Source of the DNA: Deltaproteobacteria bacterium
GTDB taxonomy: Bacteria > Myxococcota_A > UBA9042 > PHBI01 > JACKFB01
Length of the DNA stretch: 64,000 nt
Direction of reading: 5' to 3'
NCBI GenBank assembly: GCA_020632695.1
Contig: JACKFB010000017.1
Span: 1-64,000, forward strand
Shown: positions 49,035 to 59,977 of the stretch, one piece after another
Layout of the letters: each line of letters begins with the position of its first letter
Numbering within the stretch: position 1 is the stretch's first letter
The notes under the pieces: model-generated
Seen by the model: only the letters and a program-made list of their open reading frames with translations
The model's database searches: none
Told to the model about the DNA's origin: nothing
Translations under genes and position numbers: made by a program

Positions 49035-52000
49035 TCATCCGCGTCGCGCCTCGGATTCGCGGGCGCCCAGGTTGCCGTGGCGGTGGTAGTCGACCGAGAT
49101 CGCCTGCTCGCGCATCCAGCGCAGCAGCTCGACCCGGCCGTGGGCCAGCGGCGGAGCGCTCTCCAGGTGAGCGCCGATCCGGGCGGCGGCGCGCCAGAGC
49201 GTATCAGGGACGGCGCCCACCACCCGCAGCCGCTCGGTGCCGGCCGGCAGCCGGGTGGCCAGGTCCTCGGCGCTCTCCTCGGCGGCCCGGCCGGGCCCAA
49301 GCGCGGCCGCTAGGCCGTGACCCGGCGCGACGCTGAGGCGGAAGAGCACGCCGGCCGTGGTCCCCGCGAGGAGCGCCAGGCTGGCCGCCAGCGGGTCGGC
49401 GTCCCCTTCCAGGCGCAAGGTGACCTCGCCCAGCGGCTGGTAGCGCAGCCAGTTGTCCTGTCCCAGCAGCAGGGCAGGGTCGTGCCAGCGCTCGAAGCAG
49501 GTCTCCATCCAGAAGGCCTGGCTGCGCGCCGCGCGCCGCGCCGCCTCCGGGTCCGCCAGCAGGCCCTCGAGCCGCTCCAACACGGCCTCCACCTCGGGCG
49601 ACGGCGGGGCGCCGCGCAGCTCACCCGGTCCGTCGGAGACCCGGCACAGCGTCACCGCGTAGTTGGGCCCGCCCGCCTTCATCCCCGGGCCGAAGCCGGA
49701 CGCCTTTCGCCCGCCGAAGGGCTGCCGTTCGACGATGGCCCCGGTGATCCCGCGGTCGATGTAGCAGTTGCCCGCGTCCACCGTCGCCAGCCACCGCTGG
49801 CGCTCGCGCTCGTCCAGGGTCTGGAGGCCCGCGGTCAGGCCGTAGGGCGTCGCGTTCTGTAGCGCCATCGCCTCGTCGAGGTCGGCCGCGCGCATCACGC
49901 CGAGCACCGGGCCGAAGAGCTCGGTCTGGTGCGTGAAGCTGCCCGCGGTGACGCCGAGCTTCACCCCGGGCGACCAGAGCGCAGGGTTGTCAGGGTCACG
50001 GCGAGGCTCGAGCAGCCAGCGCTCGCCGGGTTCCAGGCTGGTCAGGGCCCGCAGCAGCGCTCCGTCGGGCGGCGCGATGAGCGGCGTGACGACGGCGCCC
50101 GGGTCCCAGGCGGGCCCGACCGGCAGGCTGGCGGCGGCGTCGCGCAGGCGCTCCAGGAAGCCGGCGTCGTCGTAGAGCTCGGCCTCCAGGATGAGCAGGC
50201 TGGCGGCGCTGCACTTCTGGCCGGCGTGGCCGAAGGCGGAGGCGAGGGTGTGCGCGATGGCGAGGTCGCGGTCGGCGAGGGCGCTGACCACGATGGCGTT
50301 CTTGCCGCCGGTCTCGGCGAAGAGCTGCAGCGACGGCCGCCAGTCGAGGAAGCGCCGTGCCGTCTCCGTGCCGCCGGTGAGGATGACGGCGTCCACCCGC
50401 GGGTCACGGATGAGCGCGGTACCCGCCGGCTCGTCGGCGCAGGGCAGGAGCTGGAGCACCTGCGGCGGCACCCCCGCCTCCCAGAGCAGCTCGGCCAGCG
50501 CGTGGCCCAGCAGCGCCGCCTCGGGCGCGGGCTTGAGCACCACGGCGTTGCCGGCGGCCAGCGCCGCCATGGTGCCGCCCGCCGGGATGGCCAGCGGGAA
50601 GTTCCAGGGCGGGGCCACCACGACCACCCCCCGCGGGCGCAGACGCAGCGCCGGGTCGTCGGCGAAGGCAGCCAGCGAGCGAGGGAGATACTCGGCGAAG
50701 TCGATGGCCTCGGAGACCTCCCGGTCCCCCTCGGCCAGGGCCTTTCCGCCCTCGGCCAGCATCATCGCGCAGAGCTCGCTGCGGCGGCCTCGAAGGAGCT
50801 GGGCCGCGCGAGCCAGGATCTCGTGGCGCGCGCGCAGCCCTCGCCGGTGCCAGTCGGGCCAGGCCGCGCTGGCCACGTCCAAGGCGCGCCCCAGGTCGGC
50901 CACCTCGGCGAGCGCCGTGCGGGAGACCGCCCGGCCGGGCCGCGAGGGGTCGTGGCGGACGCGGCCGGCGCCCTTGGAGGGCAGCGCGCGCCGGCCGTCG
51001 ACCACCACGGGCAGCTCCTGGCACGGCGCGTCGCGCCAGCGCGCCACCGCCTCGGCGATCCAGTCGCGCGCGGAGGCGGCCGTCCAGTCGGTGTCCGGCT
51101 CGTTGCGAAAGGGCGCGTCCACCGGCACCAGGAGCGGCGCCTGCCGGCGGTCCAGGCTCCGACGGGACGCCGCGGACACCGAGCCGGCCGAGGCCAGCGC
51201 CTCTCGGAAGCGCAGCCGCTCGGCCGCCCACACCTCACCGCCGGGGGGCGCCGCGGCGCAGCGCGCGAGGAAGCCGTCGGGTCCCGTGTTCTCGTCCAGC
51301 CGGCGGATCAGGTAGGCGATGGCGGCCTCGGTCTCCGACGCGTCGACCGCCGGAGCGTAGACCAGCACGCCGCCGGCGACCTCGCTCACGACGCGCCGCA
51401 GGGGCTCGGCCATGCCAGCCAGCATCTCGATGCCGACCTGCTCCTCGGTCCCGGCCAGCGCGCGGAGCACCAGCGTGTACGCGATGTCGAACACGTTGTG
51501 GCTGCCCACGCCGACTCGTAGCACCGCGGCGTTTTCGGGCCGCACCGCCCAGGCGATGAGGCGCTTCATCTGTGCGTCGGTCTCGCCCTTGCTGCCGAAT
51601 GGCGCGGGGGTCCAGCCGTGGAGCGACGCCTCGACGCGCTCCATCGCGAGGTTCGCGCCCTTGACCAGTCGCACGCGCACCGGCGCGCCGCCCGCCGCCG
51701 CGCGGGCGCGGGCCTGCTCGGTGAGCGAGCGCAGCGCGGGCCAGGAGTCGGGCAGGTAGGCCTGCAGCACCACGCCCAGGGGCGCGCCGCGCAGGTCGGG
51801 CGCCTCGAGGAGCCGCCGCACCAGCTCCAGGGTGAGGTGGAAGTCGGACCAGGCCTCCATGTCCAGGACGACCATCGGGCGCCCGGGCTTCGCCGCGCTG
51901 CGTCGGAGCAGCCCGCCCACCCGATCGGTCAGGCGCGTCAGCGTGCCCTCCCAGTCGAGGGGGTCGAGGCGCGCCGTGATGCTGGAGATCTTGACCGACA

Positions 52001-52592
52001 CGGCGTGCAGCACCGTCCGCTCGATGTCGGTGGCCAGGCGGGCCACGCGCCGGGTGGCGTGCGCCTCGCCCAGAACGGCCTCGCCGAGGTGGTTCAGGTT
52101 GATGAGCGCTCCGGAGGCCGCCAGCGACGCCAGCGCCGGCACCAGGGCCTCCTCCTCGCCGGGGAGCAGCAGCGGGTCCGCCTCGCGGTGCACCCGGCGG
52201 CTGAAGGCCCCGACGGCCAGGGATGGGGCAAGATGGGACATCGCGGCGAAGGCGCGCAGCAGCGCGCGCTCGACCGTGCCCAGCGAGGCAGGCGCGCCGA
52301 GCTGCCGGATGAGGTGCGCCAGCCGCTCGGCGACCCGCTCGGGGTCGCGCGAGCGGAAGAGCTGGTCGGTGAGGGCCGCGGTCAGCGCGCGGCCTGGGGC
52401 GTCCTCGGCGAGATCGGAGAGCCGCTTCGCGCGCCGCCGCTCGGCGAGGCTGGCCTCGGCCAGGGCCGCCTCCTGGAGGGTCGCCGCCAGGTCCTCGGTC
52501 TCTGCCGCCACATCGATCGACGCGGCCGCCGAATCCCGGATCCGGACCAGCCGCTGCCTGGCTCGAGCGGTGCTCTCGCTCTTCGTGCTCAT
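49035..52592 (-). CDS. putA: Bifunctional proline dehydrogenase / P5C dehydrogenase (PutA)
   Basis: This 1185-aa enzyme oxidises proline to P5C with FAD, then to glutamate with NAD. The proline dehydrogenase barrel covers about 110-430 (VVLDMEAWSDFHLTLELV, GVVLQAYLPDSWPALRSL, RVRLVKGANLAMER). The aldehyde dehydrogenase covers about 550-1000: APPWNFPLAIPAGGTMAALA, FAETGGKNAIVVSAL with the catalytic Glu, and FGHAGQKCSAASLL with the catalytic Cys. The C-terminal 150 residues are a less conserved extension. There is no N-terminal ribbon-helix-helix, so this is not the trifunctional repressor type. It starts at ATG 52592. It is a stand-alone gene. Confidence 0.95.
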   Translation of the reverse strand: MSTKSESTARARQRLVRIRDSAAASIDVAAETEDLAATLQEAALAEASLAERRRAKRLSDLAEDAPGRALTAALTDQLFRSRDPERVAERLAHLIRQLGAPASLGTVERALLRAFAAMSHLAPSLAVGAFSRRVHREADPLLLPGEEEALVPALASLAASGALINLNHLGEAVLGEAHATRRVARLATDIERTVLHAVSVKISSITARLDPLDWEGTLTRLTDRVGGLLRRSAAKPGRPMVVLDMEAWSDFHLTLELVRRLLEAPDLRGAPLGVVLQAYLPDSWPALRSLTEQARARAAAGGAPVRVRLVKGANLAMERVEASLHGWTPAPFGSKGETDAQMKRLIAWAVRPENAAVLRVGVGSHNVFDIAYTLVLRALAGTEEQVGIEMLAGMAEPLRRVVSEVAGGVLVYAPAVDASETEAAIAYLIRRLDENTGPDGFLARCAAAPPGGEVWAAERLRFREALASAGSVSAASRRSLDRRQAPLLVPVDAPFRNEPDTDWTAASARDWIAEAVARWRDAPCQELPVVVDGRRALPSKGAGRVRHDPSRPGRAVSRTALAEVADLGRALDVASAAWPDWHRRGLRARHEILARAAQLLRGRRSELCAMMLAEGGKALAEGDREVSEAIDFAEYLPRSLAAFADDPALRLRPRGVVVVAPPWNFPLAIPAGGTMAALAAGNAVVLKPAPEAALLGHALAELLWEAGVPPQVLQLLPCADEPAGTALIRDPRVDAVILTGGTETARRFLDWRPSLQLFAETGGKNAIVVSALADRDLAIAHTLASAFGHAGQKCSAASLLILEAELYDDAGFLERLRDAAASLPVGPAWDPGAVVTPLIAPPDGALLRALTSLEPGERWLLEPRRDPDNPALWSPGVKLGVTAGSFTHQTELFGPVLGVMRAADLDEAMALQNATPYGLTAGLQTLDERERQRWLATVDAGNCYIDRGITGAIVERQPFGGRKASGFGPGMKAGGPNYAVTLCRVSDGPGELRGAPPSPEVEAVLERLEGLLADPEAARRAARSQAFWMETCFERWHDPALLLGQDNWLRYQPLGEVTLRLEGDADPLAASLALLAGTTAGVLFRLSVAPGHGLAAALGPGRAAEESAEDLATRLPAGTERLRVVGAVPDTLWRAAARIGAHLESAPPLAHGRVELLRWMREQAISVDYHRHGNLGARESEARRG

Positions 52593-52774
52593 CGCGCGCG
52601 CTCCCCGGGCGTCTCCCAGCCGCCCCGGTACATCCTAACCCGCATCGCCCCGCGCGCCTCGGAGCGCGCCCCGTCCGACCCGGCCTGCCTGCCACCCGGT
52701 GCCGGAACGACCAGCGGCCGCGCCGCCTCCCCCGAGGACGGCGCGGCCGCTCGCCGCGTCCACCGCTGCCCGCG

Positions 52775-54124
52775 CTACTTCTTCTGCAGCTTGTAGGCGC
52801 CGGCCTTGTACGACTTCGTCATCACCTTCTGCTCCTCGGCGCTGGCGGGCGGAGCGGCGAGCTGTTCGACCAGGTCGGCCGCCTCGTCGGCGCTGTCGGC
52901 CAGGCCCTTGCCGGCGGATCCCAGGGTCGCCCGCTTGGCCCGCGCCTTGTCGGTGGCCGTCGACAGCTCGCGGCGGGCGTCGTCGAAGCGCCCCTCCTGC
53001 ACCAGGGCGGCGGCCCGCTGCATCGACGTGGCCAGCTCGATCTCGGCGATGCGCGCCTCGACCTCCTTGTCGCGGCTGCGCTCGACCAGCGCCGAGTCGG
53101 TGGTGACCGTCACCGCCAGCGGCTCCGAGGCCCCGCGGCGCGCCCCGTCGGCGGTCAGGTCCTGGTAGCGCACGCCCAGCGACCCCAGCGCCACCGTCCC
53201 GCGACGCTCGGCCACCCGCAGCCGCAGCAGCACCGCGCGCCGCTGACCGGCGAACACGTCGCCGAGCCGCACGACCACCGTCGGCCCCTCCTGCTGCCAC
53301 GCGTAGCCGAACACCTCGTCGACCGCCACGCCCTCGGGCAACGTGATCTCCAGGGCCACCTGCCGGGCCACCGTCGCCATCATCTGCCCGATCTCGCCGC
53401 TGAGCACGCCGGCGATCTCCTTGGAGTCCTGCACGAAGTAGTAGTTGCCGCCGCCGTGGTCGGCGACCGCGGTCATCAGGTCCTCGTTGTAGTTCGCGCC
53501 CAGGCCCAGGGTCGTCGTCACGATGCCCTCCTGGAGCGCCTCGCGGGCGATGCGATTGAGGGCGGGCAGGGCGGTGACGCCCCGATTCGCCAGCCCGTCC
53601 GAGATCAGGATGACGCGATTGACCTTGTCGGAGTCGAGGTGGGCGCGCACCTCGGCCTGGCCGGCCACCAGGCCGCCCGACAGGTTCGTCCAGCCGTTCG
53701 GGCCGATGCGCCGGATCGCGTCCTTGACCCGCTCGCGGGTCCGCGGGCCGAGCACCACCGAGGGGACGTCCACCCGGACGTCGTCGGAGTAGCTCACGAT
53801 GGAGACGCGGTCGCCGTCACGCAGGCGATCGACCATCTGCATCGCGGCGTCGCGGGCGTCGGCGATGGCCTGCCCCAGCATCGAGCCCGAGCGGTCGATG
53901 ACCAGGCTGAGGTTCACCGCCCGGTCGCGCCCGCGGAAGGTGCGGGGTGCCTCGAGGGTGGCGAGGGCGTGGACGACGGGCTCGCCGGCGAGCACGTAGG
54001 GGTTCTCGAGCTGGACGCGGAAGCCCAGGCTGCCGGGAGCCGCGTCGGTGGCCAGGGTCGCCGCGCCGGCCGGAGCCGCCAGGGCGAACGTGAGCAGTGC
54101 GGTCGCGAGGGACAGGGTGCGCAT
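52775..54124 (-). CDS. Secreted von Willebrand factor A domain protein
   Basis: This 449-aa exported protein has signal peptide LSLATALLTFALAAPAGAAT. A VWA domain (about 70-240) carries the complete MIDAS metal site: DRSGSM (LVIDRSGSMLGQA), the Thr in GPNGWTNLSGGL, and the Asp in RVILISDGLANRG. The C-terminal part (about 250-449) has beta-strands (VALEITLPEGVAVDEVFGYAW) then a helical tail with Lys at the C-terminus. VWA proteins bind ligands or help assemble complexes. Its neighbours (putA, pirin) give no functional clue. It starts at ATG 54124. Confidence 0.9.
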   Translation of the reverse strand: MRTLSLATALLTFALAAPAGAATLATDAAPGSLGFRVQLENPYVLAGEPVVHALATLEAPRTFRGRDRAVNLSLVIDRSGSMLGQAIADARDAAMQMVDRLRDGDRVSIVSYSDDVRVDVPSVVLGPRTRERVKDAIRRIGPNGWTNLSGGLVAGQAEVRAHLDSDKVNRVILISDGLANRGVTALPALNRIAREALQEGIVTTTLGLGANYNEDLMTAVADHGGGNYYFVQDSKEIAGVLSGEIGQMMATVARQVALEITLPEGVAVDEVFGYAWQQEGPTVVVRLGDVFAGQRRAVLLRLRVAERRGTVALGSLGVRYQDLTADGARRGASEPLAVTVTTDSALVERSRDKEVEARIAEIELATSMQRAAALVQEGRFDDARRELSTATDKARAKRATLGSAGKGLADSADEAADLVEQLAAPPASAEEQKVMTKSYKAGAYKLQKK

Positions 54125-54271
54125 GGCGGCTTCTCCGGTTCGGGTGGACTCCCCCCCAGACGCGCGACCTCGAGAATGGATCTCGACGAATCCGTCGCCG
54201 ACCCCGCGGAGGCCGCAGTCGCTCGTCGTGGGGCGCCTGCGCGGTGGGTGTCGCCTGGCGCGGCCTGGGAC

Positions 54272-54300
54272 TTGACGTGCCCGCCCTCACGTCACACTTT
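54272..54300 (+). promoter_or_regulatory. Possible promoter for the pirin gene
   Basis: TTGACG (54272-54277) and CACTTT (54295-54300) are separated by 17 bp, 49 bp before the pirin ATG. The -35 is good, the -10 weak. Confidence 0.35.
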
Positions 54301-54348
54301 CACGCCGGGCTCGCCGTCCACCGGGCCGCCCCCACGAGGATCGCAGCG

Positions 54349-55095
54349 ATGACGCTACTACCCGTCTCCCCTGGCCCTGCTGTCCTCCCGGCCGTCGTCT
54401 TCGACGAAGGCCAGGGTGCCCGCGTGCGCCGCCTCTTCCCCACCTTGAGCCTGCGCCATCTCGACCCCTTCGTCGTGCTGGACGACCTCCGGGTCGAGCA
54501 GGCCACCGGCTTCCCCGGGATGCCGAGCCGCGGATTCGAGGCGGTGACCTACGTGCTGCGCGGGGCCTTCCACCACCAGGACAGCCTCGGCAACGACCAG
54601 CTCATCGAGGCCGGGGGCGTGCAGTGCTTCACCGCCGGCGCCGGTAGTCGCTGCGCCGACCGTCCCGACCCGCGCAGCCTCAGCCACGGCCTGCAGCTCT
54701 GGGTCAACCTGCCCGGACGCCTGCGCGATGTGCGCCCGGCCTACCAGCACGCGCCGGCCGCGGCCCTGCCTCTCAGGAGCTTCGACGGCGTGGTCATCAC
54801 CACCGTCATCGGCGAGGGCTCGCCGATGAGCCTGTCCTCCAGCGTGCGCTATCACGACGTGCAGATGCAGGCCGGCGCCACCCACGTCGCCGCCATCCCC
54901 GAGGGCTGGCGCGGGTTCGTGTACGTGGTGCAGGGGCAGGTTCGCGTCGGCGACTGGCTGCTGGCGCCCGGCGAGGCCGCGTTTCCGGCGCCGGGCCAAC
55001 AGCTCCTGGAGGCGCGCGACGAGGCGCGGCTCATGCTCATCGCCGGCGTGCCCCACGGGGCCAGCGTCGCGCCGCCGGTCGTCTACGACTGCTGA
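54349..55095 (+). CDS. Pirin-family cupin, atypical metal site
   Basis: This 248-aa bicupin starts at ATG 54349 with GAGGA twelve bases upstream. Conserved pirin segments: RVRRLFPTLSLRHLDPFVVLDDL, SRGFEAVTYVLRGAFHHQDSLGN, GGVQCFTAGAG, LSHGLQLWVNLP. Typical pirins coordinate Fe through HxH (HPHRGFE) and H/E of GRGILHAE. Here the first pair is Met-x-Ser (GMPSRGFE) and the second Cys-Ala-Asp (GSRCAD), so all four ligands are changed. It may be a non-catalytic cupin or bind a different metal. Pirins act as quercetinases or redox-responsive cofactors elsewhere; the role here is unknown. Confidence 0.85.
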   Translation: MTLLPVSPGPAVLPAVVFDEGQGARVRRLFPTLSLRHLDPFVVLDDLRVEQATGFPGMPSRGFEAVTYVLRGAFHHQDSLGNDQLIEAGGVQCFTAGAGSRCADRPDPRSLSHGLQLWVNLPGRLRDVRPAYQHAPAAALPLRSFDGVVITTVIGEGSPMSLSSSVRYHDVQMQAGATHVAAIPEGWRGFVYVVQGQVRVGDWLLAPGEAAFPAPGQQLLEARDEARLMLIAGVPHGASVAPPVVYDC

Positions 55096-55209
55096 GCTGG
55101 CCCGTGGCAGGCCGCTCTCACGAGGGGCGGCGCGAAGGTGGGCTGGATCGTCCCGCCGGAGCCGGCGGCCGGGGTGGGCTGGGCCGCCCGGCCTCACTCG
55201 CGGAATGCC

Positions 55210-55533
55210 TCAGAAGCCGTCGTCGATCCGCTTGCGCTCCGCGCCACGCCGTCGCCGGCCCTCCTCGGGCATCCCGGGGCCGGTGGGGCGTCGGTCGATG
55301 CCGCTGAAGCCGGTCGACTCGTTCCACTCGCGGAAGTCCAGATCCCCGCGCTGATAGCGGAGCTGGTCGTAGTGGGACCTGGACAGGCCCGCCTCGGTGT
55401 AGCGGGTGGTCGCGTTGGTCGCGTTGAGTCGCCCGGCGATGATGCGGGCCTGGTCCTTGATGGCCCGGGCCAGGCTCTTGTCGCTGGTGCCGCTGGCCCA
55501 CCGGGCGTAGCGGGGCGTCGTTCGCACGTCCAT
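55210..55533 (-). CDS. Small hypothetical protein
   Basis: This 107-aa protein starts at ATG 55533, with GGAGG nine bases upstream, so it is very likely translated. It has an N-terminal helix (DKSLARAIKDQARIIAGRLN), a stretch ATTRYTEAGLSRSHYDQLRYQRGDLDFREWN, and a basic tail GRRRRGAERKRIDD. No membrane helix, signal peptide or known family was recognised. It stands alone between the pirin gene and prfC, 114 bp from each. It might bind nucleic acid given its charge, but this is a guess. Confidence 0.65.
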   Translation of the reverse strand: MDVRTTPRYARWASGTSDKSLARAIKDQARIIAGRLNATNATTRYTEAGLSRSHYDQLRYQRGDLDFREWNESTGFSGIDRRPTGPGMPEEGRRRRGAERKRIDDGF

Positions 55534-55646
55534 CGTGGTCACCTCCGTCGTCGGCGGCGCGCGCCGCCGACCGTCTCGCAGCATGGCCGCGCGTCGCAGG
55601 ATAGCCGCGCGCGACCGAGGGTCAAGGCGCGCAAGGCCTCACCCTC

Positions 55647-57263
<1,617 letters not shown>

Positions 57264-57378
57264 CGCGGCGGGTTCTACTGGAAAGAGGGCCCCGTCGCCA
57301 GCGATTCCGCAAGCGCGGCCTGCTTCCCATGCCCGCCATGCTCTGTCACCATCGGGCCTGGCGCGCCGGGAGGAAGCA

Positions 57379-59943
57379 TTGGCCAGGATCTACACCTTCA
57401 ACGTCACGCCGAGGCTGCCCGACAGCCTCCAGCCCCTGCTCGAGCTGGCCTACGACCTGGCCTGGACCTGGCACCCCGAGGTGCGGCGGCTCTTCTATCG
57501 CCTCGACCCGGTGGTGTGGGGGGAGGTCAACGGCAACCCGGTCGCCTTGCTGGCGCGCCTGGATCAGCCGCGCATCGACGCGCTGGCCGCCGACGAGACC
57601 CTGCGCGAGCACGTGGCCCGCGCCCGCAAGCAGCTCGACGCCGAGCGCGAGTCGCGCACCTGGTTCCAGCGCGAGCACGACGGCCCCGAGGACCGGGACC
57701 TGCTGGTGGCCTACTTCTGCGCCGAGTTCGGCGTCTCCGAGGCGCTGCCGATCTACTCGGGCGGCCTGGGCGTGCTGGCCGGCGACCACATCAAGAGCGC
57801 CAGCGAGATGGGCGTGCCCCTGGTCGGCGTGGGGCTCCTGTATCAGCAGGGATACTTCCATCAGTACCTCAACGAGGACGGCTGGCAGCAGGAGGCGCCC
57901 TACGACAACGACTTCGCGCTGCTGCCGGTCACCCGCGCGCGCACCAGCGACGACCGCCCTGCCTCGGTGGAGGTCTCCATCGAGGGCCGCTCGGTCCACG
58001 TCCGGGTCTGGGAGGCCCAGGTCGGGCGCGTGCGCCTGCTGCTCCTGGACACCAACAGCCCGCGCAACGCCGCGGCGGACCGGGAGATAACCAGCCAGCT
58101 CTACGGCGGCGGGACCGAGCTGCGCTTCCGCCAGGAGATCGTGCTGGGCATCGGCGGCGTGCGCGCCCTCCGCGCGCTGGGGCTGGCGCCGACCATCTTC
58201 CACATGAACGAGGGGCACTCGGCCTTCATGGCCCTCGAGCGCATCCGCGAGCTGGTCGCCGACGGCATGGACTTCGACACGGCGCGCGAGCTCTGCGCCG
58301 TCTCCAACGTGTTCACCACCCACACGCCCGTGCCGGCGGGCTTCGACATCTTCACCGTCGAACAGCTCGCCGAGCTGCTGCCCGATCTGCACGACCAGCT
58401 CGGCGTCACGCGCCAGCGGCTGCTGAGCCTGGGCGCCCACGAGGGCGACCACGCGCTGCTGCGCGGCTTCAACATGGCCTACCTGGCGCTGCGCTCCGCC
58501 GGCAGCGTCAACGCGGTCTCGTCGCTGCACGCGGAGGTGTCCCGCGGGATGTGGCGGCCGCTGTGGCCGGGCCTCGAGCCGTCGGAGGTGCCGATCATCG
58601 GCATCACCAACGGCATCCACACCCGCACCTGGGTCGGGCCCGAGATGTCCCGCCTGCTCGATCACCACCTGGGGCCGGCCTGGAGCTCCGACACCCACGA
58701 GCCGCACGTGTGGCAGGGGGTGACGCAGATCCCCGACGCGGAGCTGTGGCGGGCCCACGAGCAGGGGCGCGAGCGCCTGGTCAGCTTCGTGCGCGACCGG
58801 GTCGGCGCCCAGCTCACCGCTCGCGGTCGCTCCCGGGCGGAGGTCGACGCCGCGCGGGAGATCTTCGACCCCCGCGCGCTGACGATCGGGTTCGCGCGGC
58901 GCTTCGCGACCTACAAGCGGGCGAACCTGCTGCTGCGCCAGCCCGAGCGTCTGCGCGCGCTGCTGGCCTCGACCGATCGGCCCATCCAGTTCGTCTTCGC
59001 CGGCAAGGCCCACCCCCAGGACGAGCCCGGAAAGCAGCTCATCAAGGAGATCGTGCACTTCGCGCGCGACCCGGCCGTGCGCCGGCGCATCGTGTTCCTC
59101 GAGGAGTACGACATGGGCGTCGCGCGCAAGCTGGTGCAGGGCGTCGACGTGTGGCTCAACAACCCGCGGCGCCCCAAGGAGGCCAGCGGCACCAGCGGCA
59201 TGAAGGTGGTGCCCAACGGCGGGTTGAACCTGTCCGTGCTGGATGGCTGGTGGGCCGAGGCCTACGACAGCCGCGTCGGGTGGGCCATCGGGGCAGGCGA
59301 GTCCTACGAGGACGACGTCGACCGCGGGGACGCCATCGAGGCGGACCTGCTGATGGACCTGCTCGAGCACCAGGTGCTGACCGAGTTCTACGACCGGGGC
59401 CCCGGCGAGCCGCCGCGGCGCTGGGTGGCGCGGATGAAGGCGTCGATGAGCGCGCTGAGCCCGCGATTCTCGACCAGCCGCATGGTGCAGGAGTACGCCG
59501 AGCGCCTGTATCTGCCCGGCCACCGGAACGCGCTGGAGATGGAGGCGGACGACGGCGCCGAGGCGCGAGGGCTGGCCGAGCGGGTGCGACGCCTCGAGGC
59601 CGGCTGGGCGGCGGTCGGCGTCGAGGAGGTCCTGGTGGAGGGGCCTCGCGACCTGCCGATGGGCGACTCCCTGCTGGTTCGCGCCGACGTCAGGCTGGGT
59701 GGCCTGCCGGCCGAGGACGTCGTCGTCGAGATCTTCGGTGGCCGCGTCGACGGGCAGCGGCACATCGTGGAGGGGCGGCCGGTGGAGATGGCGCCGGGAG
59801 AGGGCGCCCCCGACGGCCTGGCGCGCTACCTGGGGCGCTGGACCCCGCAGACCGCGGGCCAGTGCGCGTGCACGGTGCGCATGAGGCCGCGGCTCCCGCG
59901 GGCCAACCCGGTGCGGGACCTTCAGGTGCGCTGCTGGGAGTAG
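57379..59943 (+). CDS. glgP: Alpha-glucan (glycogen) phosphorylase, short type
   Basis: This 854-aa GT35 phosphorylase cleaves alpha-1,4-glucans with phosphate to glucose-1-phosphate. It belongs to the short bacterial type with a DUF3417 N-terminal region (LPDSLQPLLELAYDLAWTWHPEVRRLF). Catalytic parts include AYFCAEFGVSEALPIYSGGLGVLAGDHIKSASE, HMNEGHSAFMALERI, RFATYKRANLLL, and the PLP-site RRPKEASGTSGMK near residue 610. TTG 57379 was chosen as start because it directly precedes ARIYTFNVTPRLP, the family N-terminus, and has GGGAGGA upstream. Other glycogen genes are not in the window. It diverges from prfC. Confidence 0.93.
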   Translation: MARIYTFNVTPRLPDSLQPLLELAYDLAWTWHPEVRRLFYRLDPVVWGEVNGNPVALLARLDQPRIDALAADETLREHVARARKQLDAERESRTWFQREHDGPEDRDLLVAYFCAEFGVSEALPIYSGGLGVLAGDHIKSASEMGVPLVGVGLLYQQGYFHQYLNEDGWQQEAPYDNDFALLPVTRARTSDDRPASVEVSIEGRSVHVRVWEAQVGRVRLLLLDTNSPRNAAADREITSQLYGGGTELRFRQEIVLGIGGVRALRALGLAPTIFHMNEGHSAFMALERIRELVADGMDFDTARELCAVSNVFTTHTPVPAGFDIFTVEQLAELLPDLHDQLGVTRQRLLSLGAHEGDHALLRGFNMAYLALRSAGSVNAVSSLHAEVSRGMWRPLWPGLEPSEVPIIGITNGIHTRTWVGPEMSRLLDHHLGPAWSSDTHEPHVWQGVTQIPDAELWRAHEQGRERLVSFVRDRVGAQLTARGRSRAEVDAAREIFDPRALTIGFARRFATYKRANLLLRQPERLRALLASTDRPIQFVFAGKAHPQDEPGKQLIKEIVHFARDPAVRRRIVFLEEYDMGVARKLVQGVDVWLNNPRRPKEASGTSGMKVVPNGGLNLSVLDGWWAEAYDSRVGWAIGAGESYEDDVDRGDAIEADLLMDLLEHQVLTEFYDRGPGEPPRRWVARMKASMSALSPRFSTSRMVQEYAERLYLPGHRNALEMEADDGAEARGLAERVRRLEAGWAAVGVEEVLVEGPRDLPMGDSLLVRADVRLGGLPAEDVVVEIFGGRVDGQRHIVEGRPVEMAPGEGAPDGLARYLGRWTPQTAGQCACTVRMRPRLPRANPVRDLQVRCWE

Positions 59944-59977
59944 GACGCGGGGCCGCCGCGTCGCCGACCGGCGCGGC

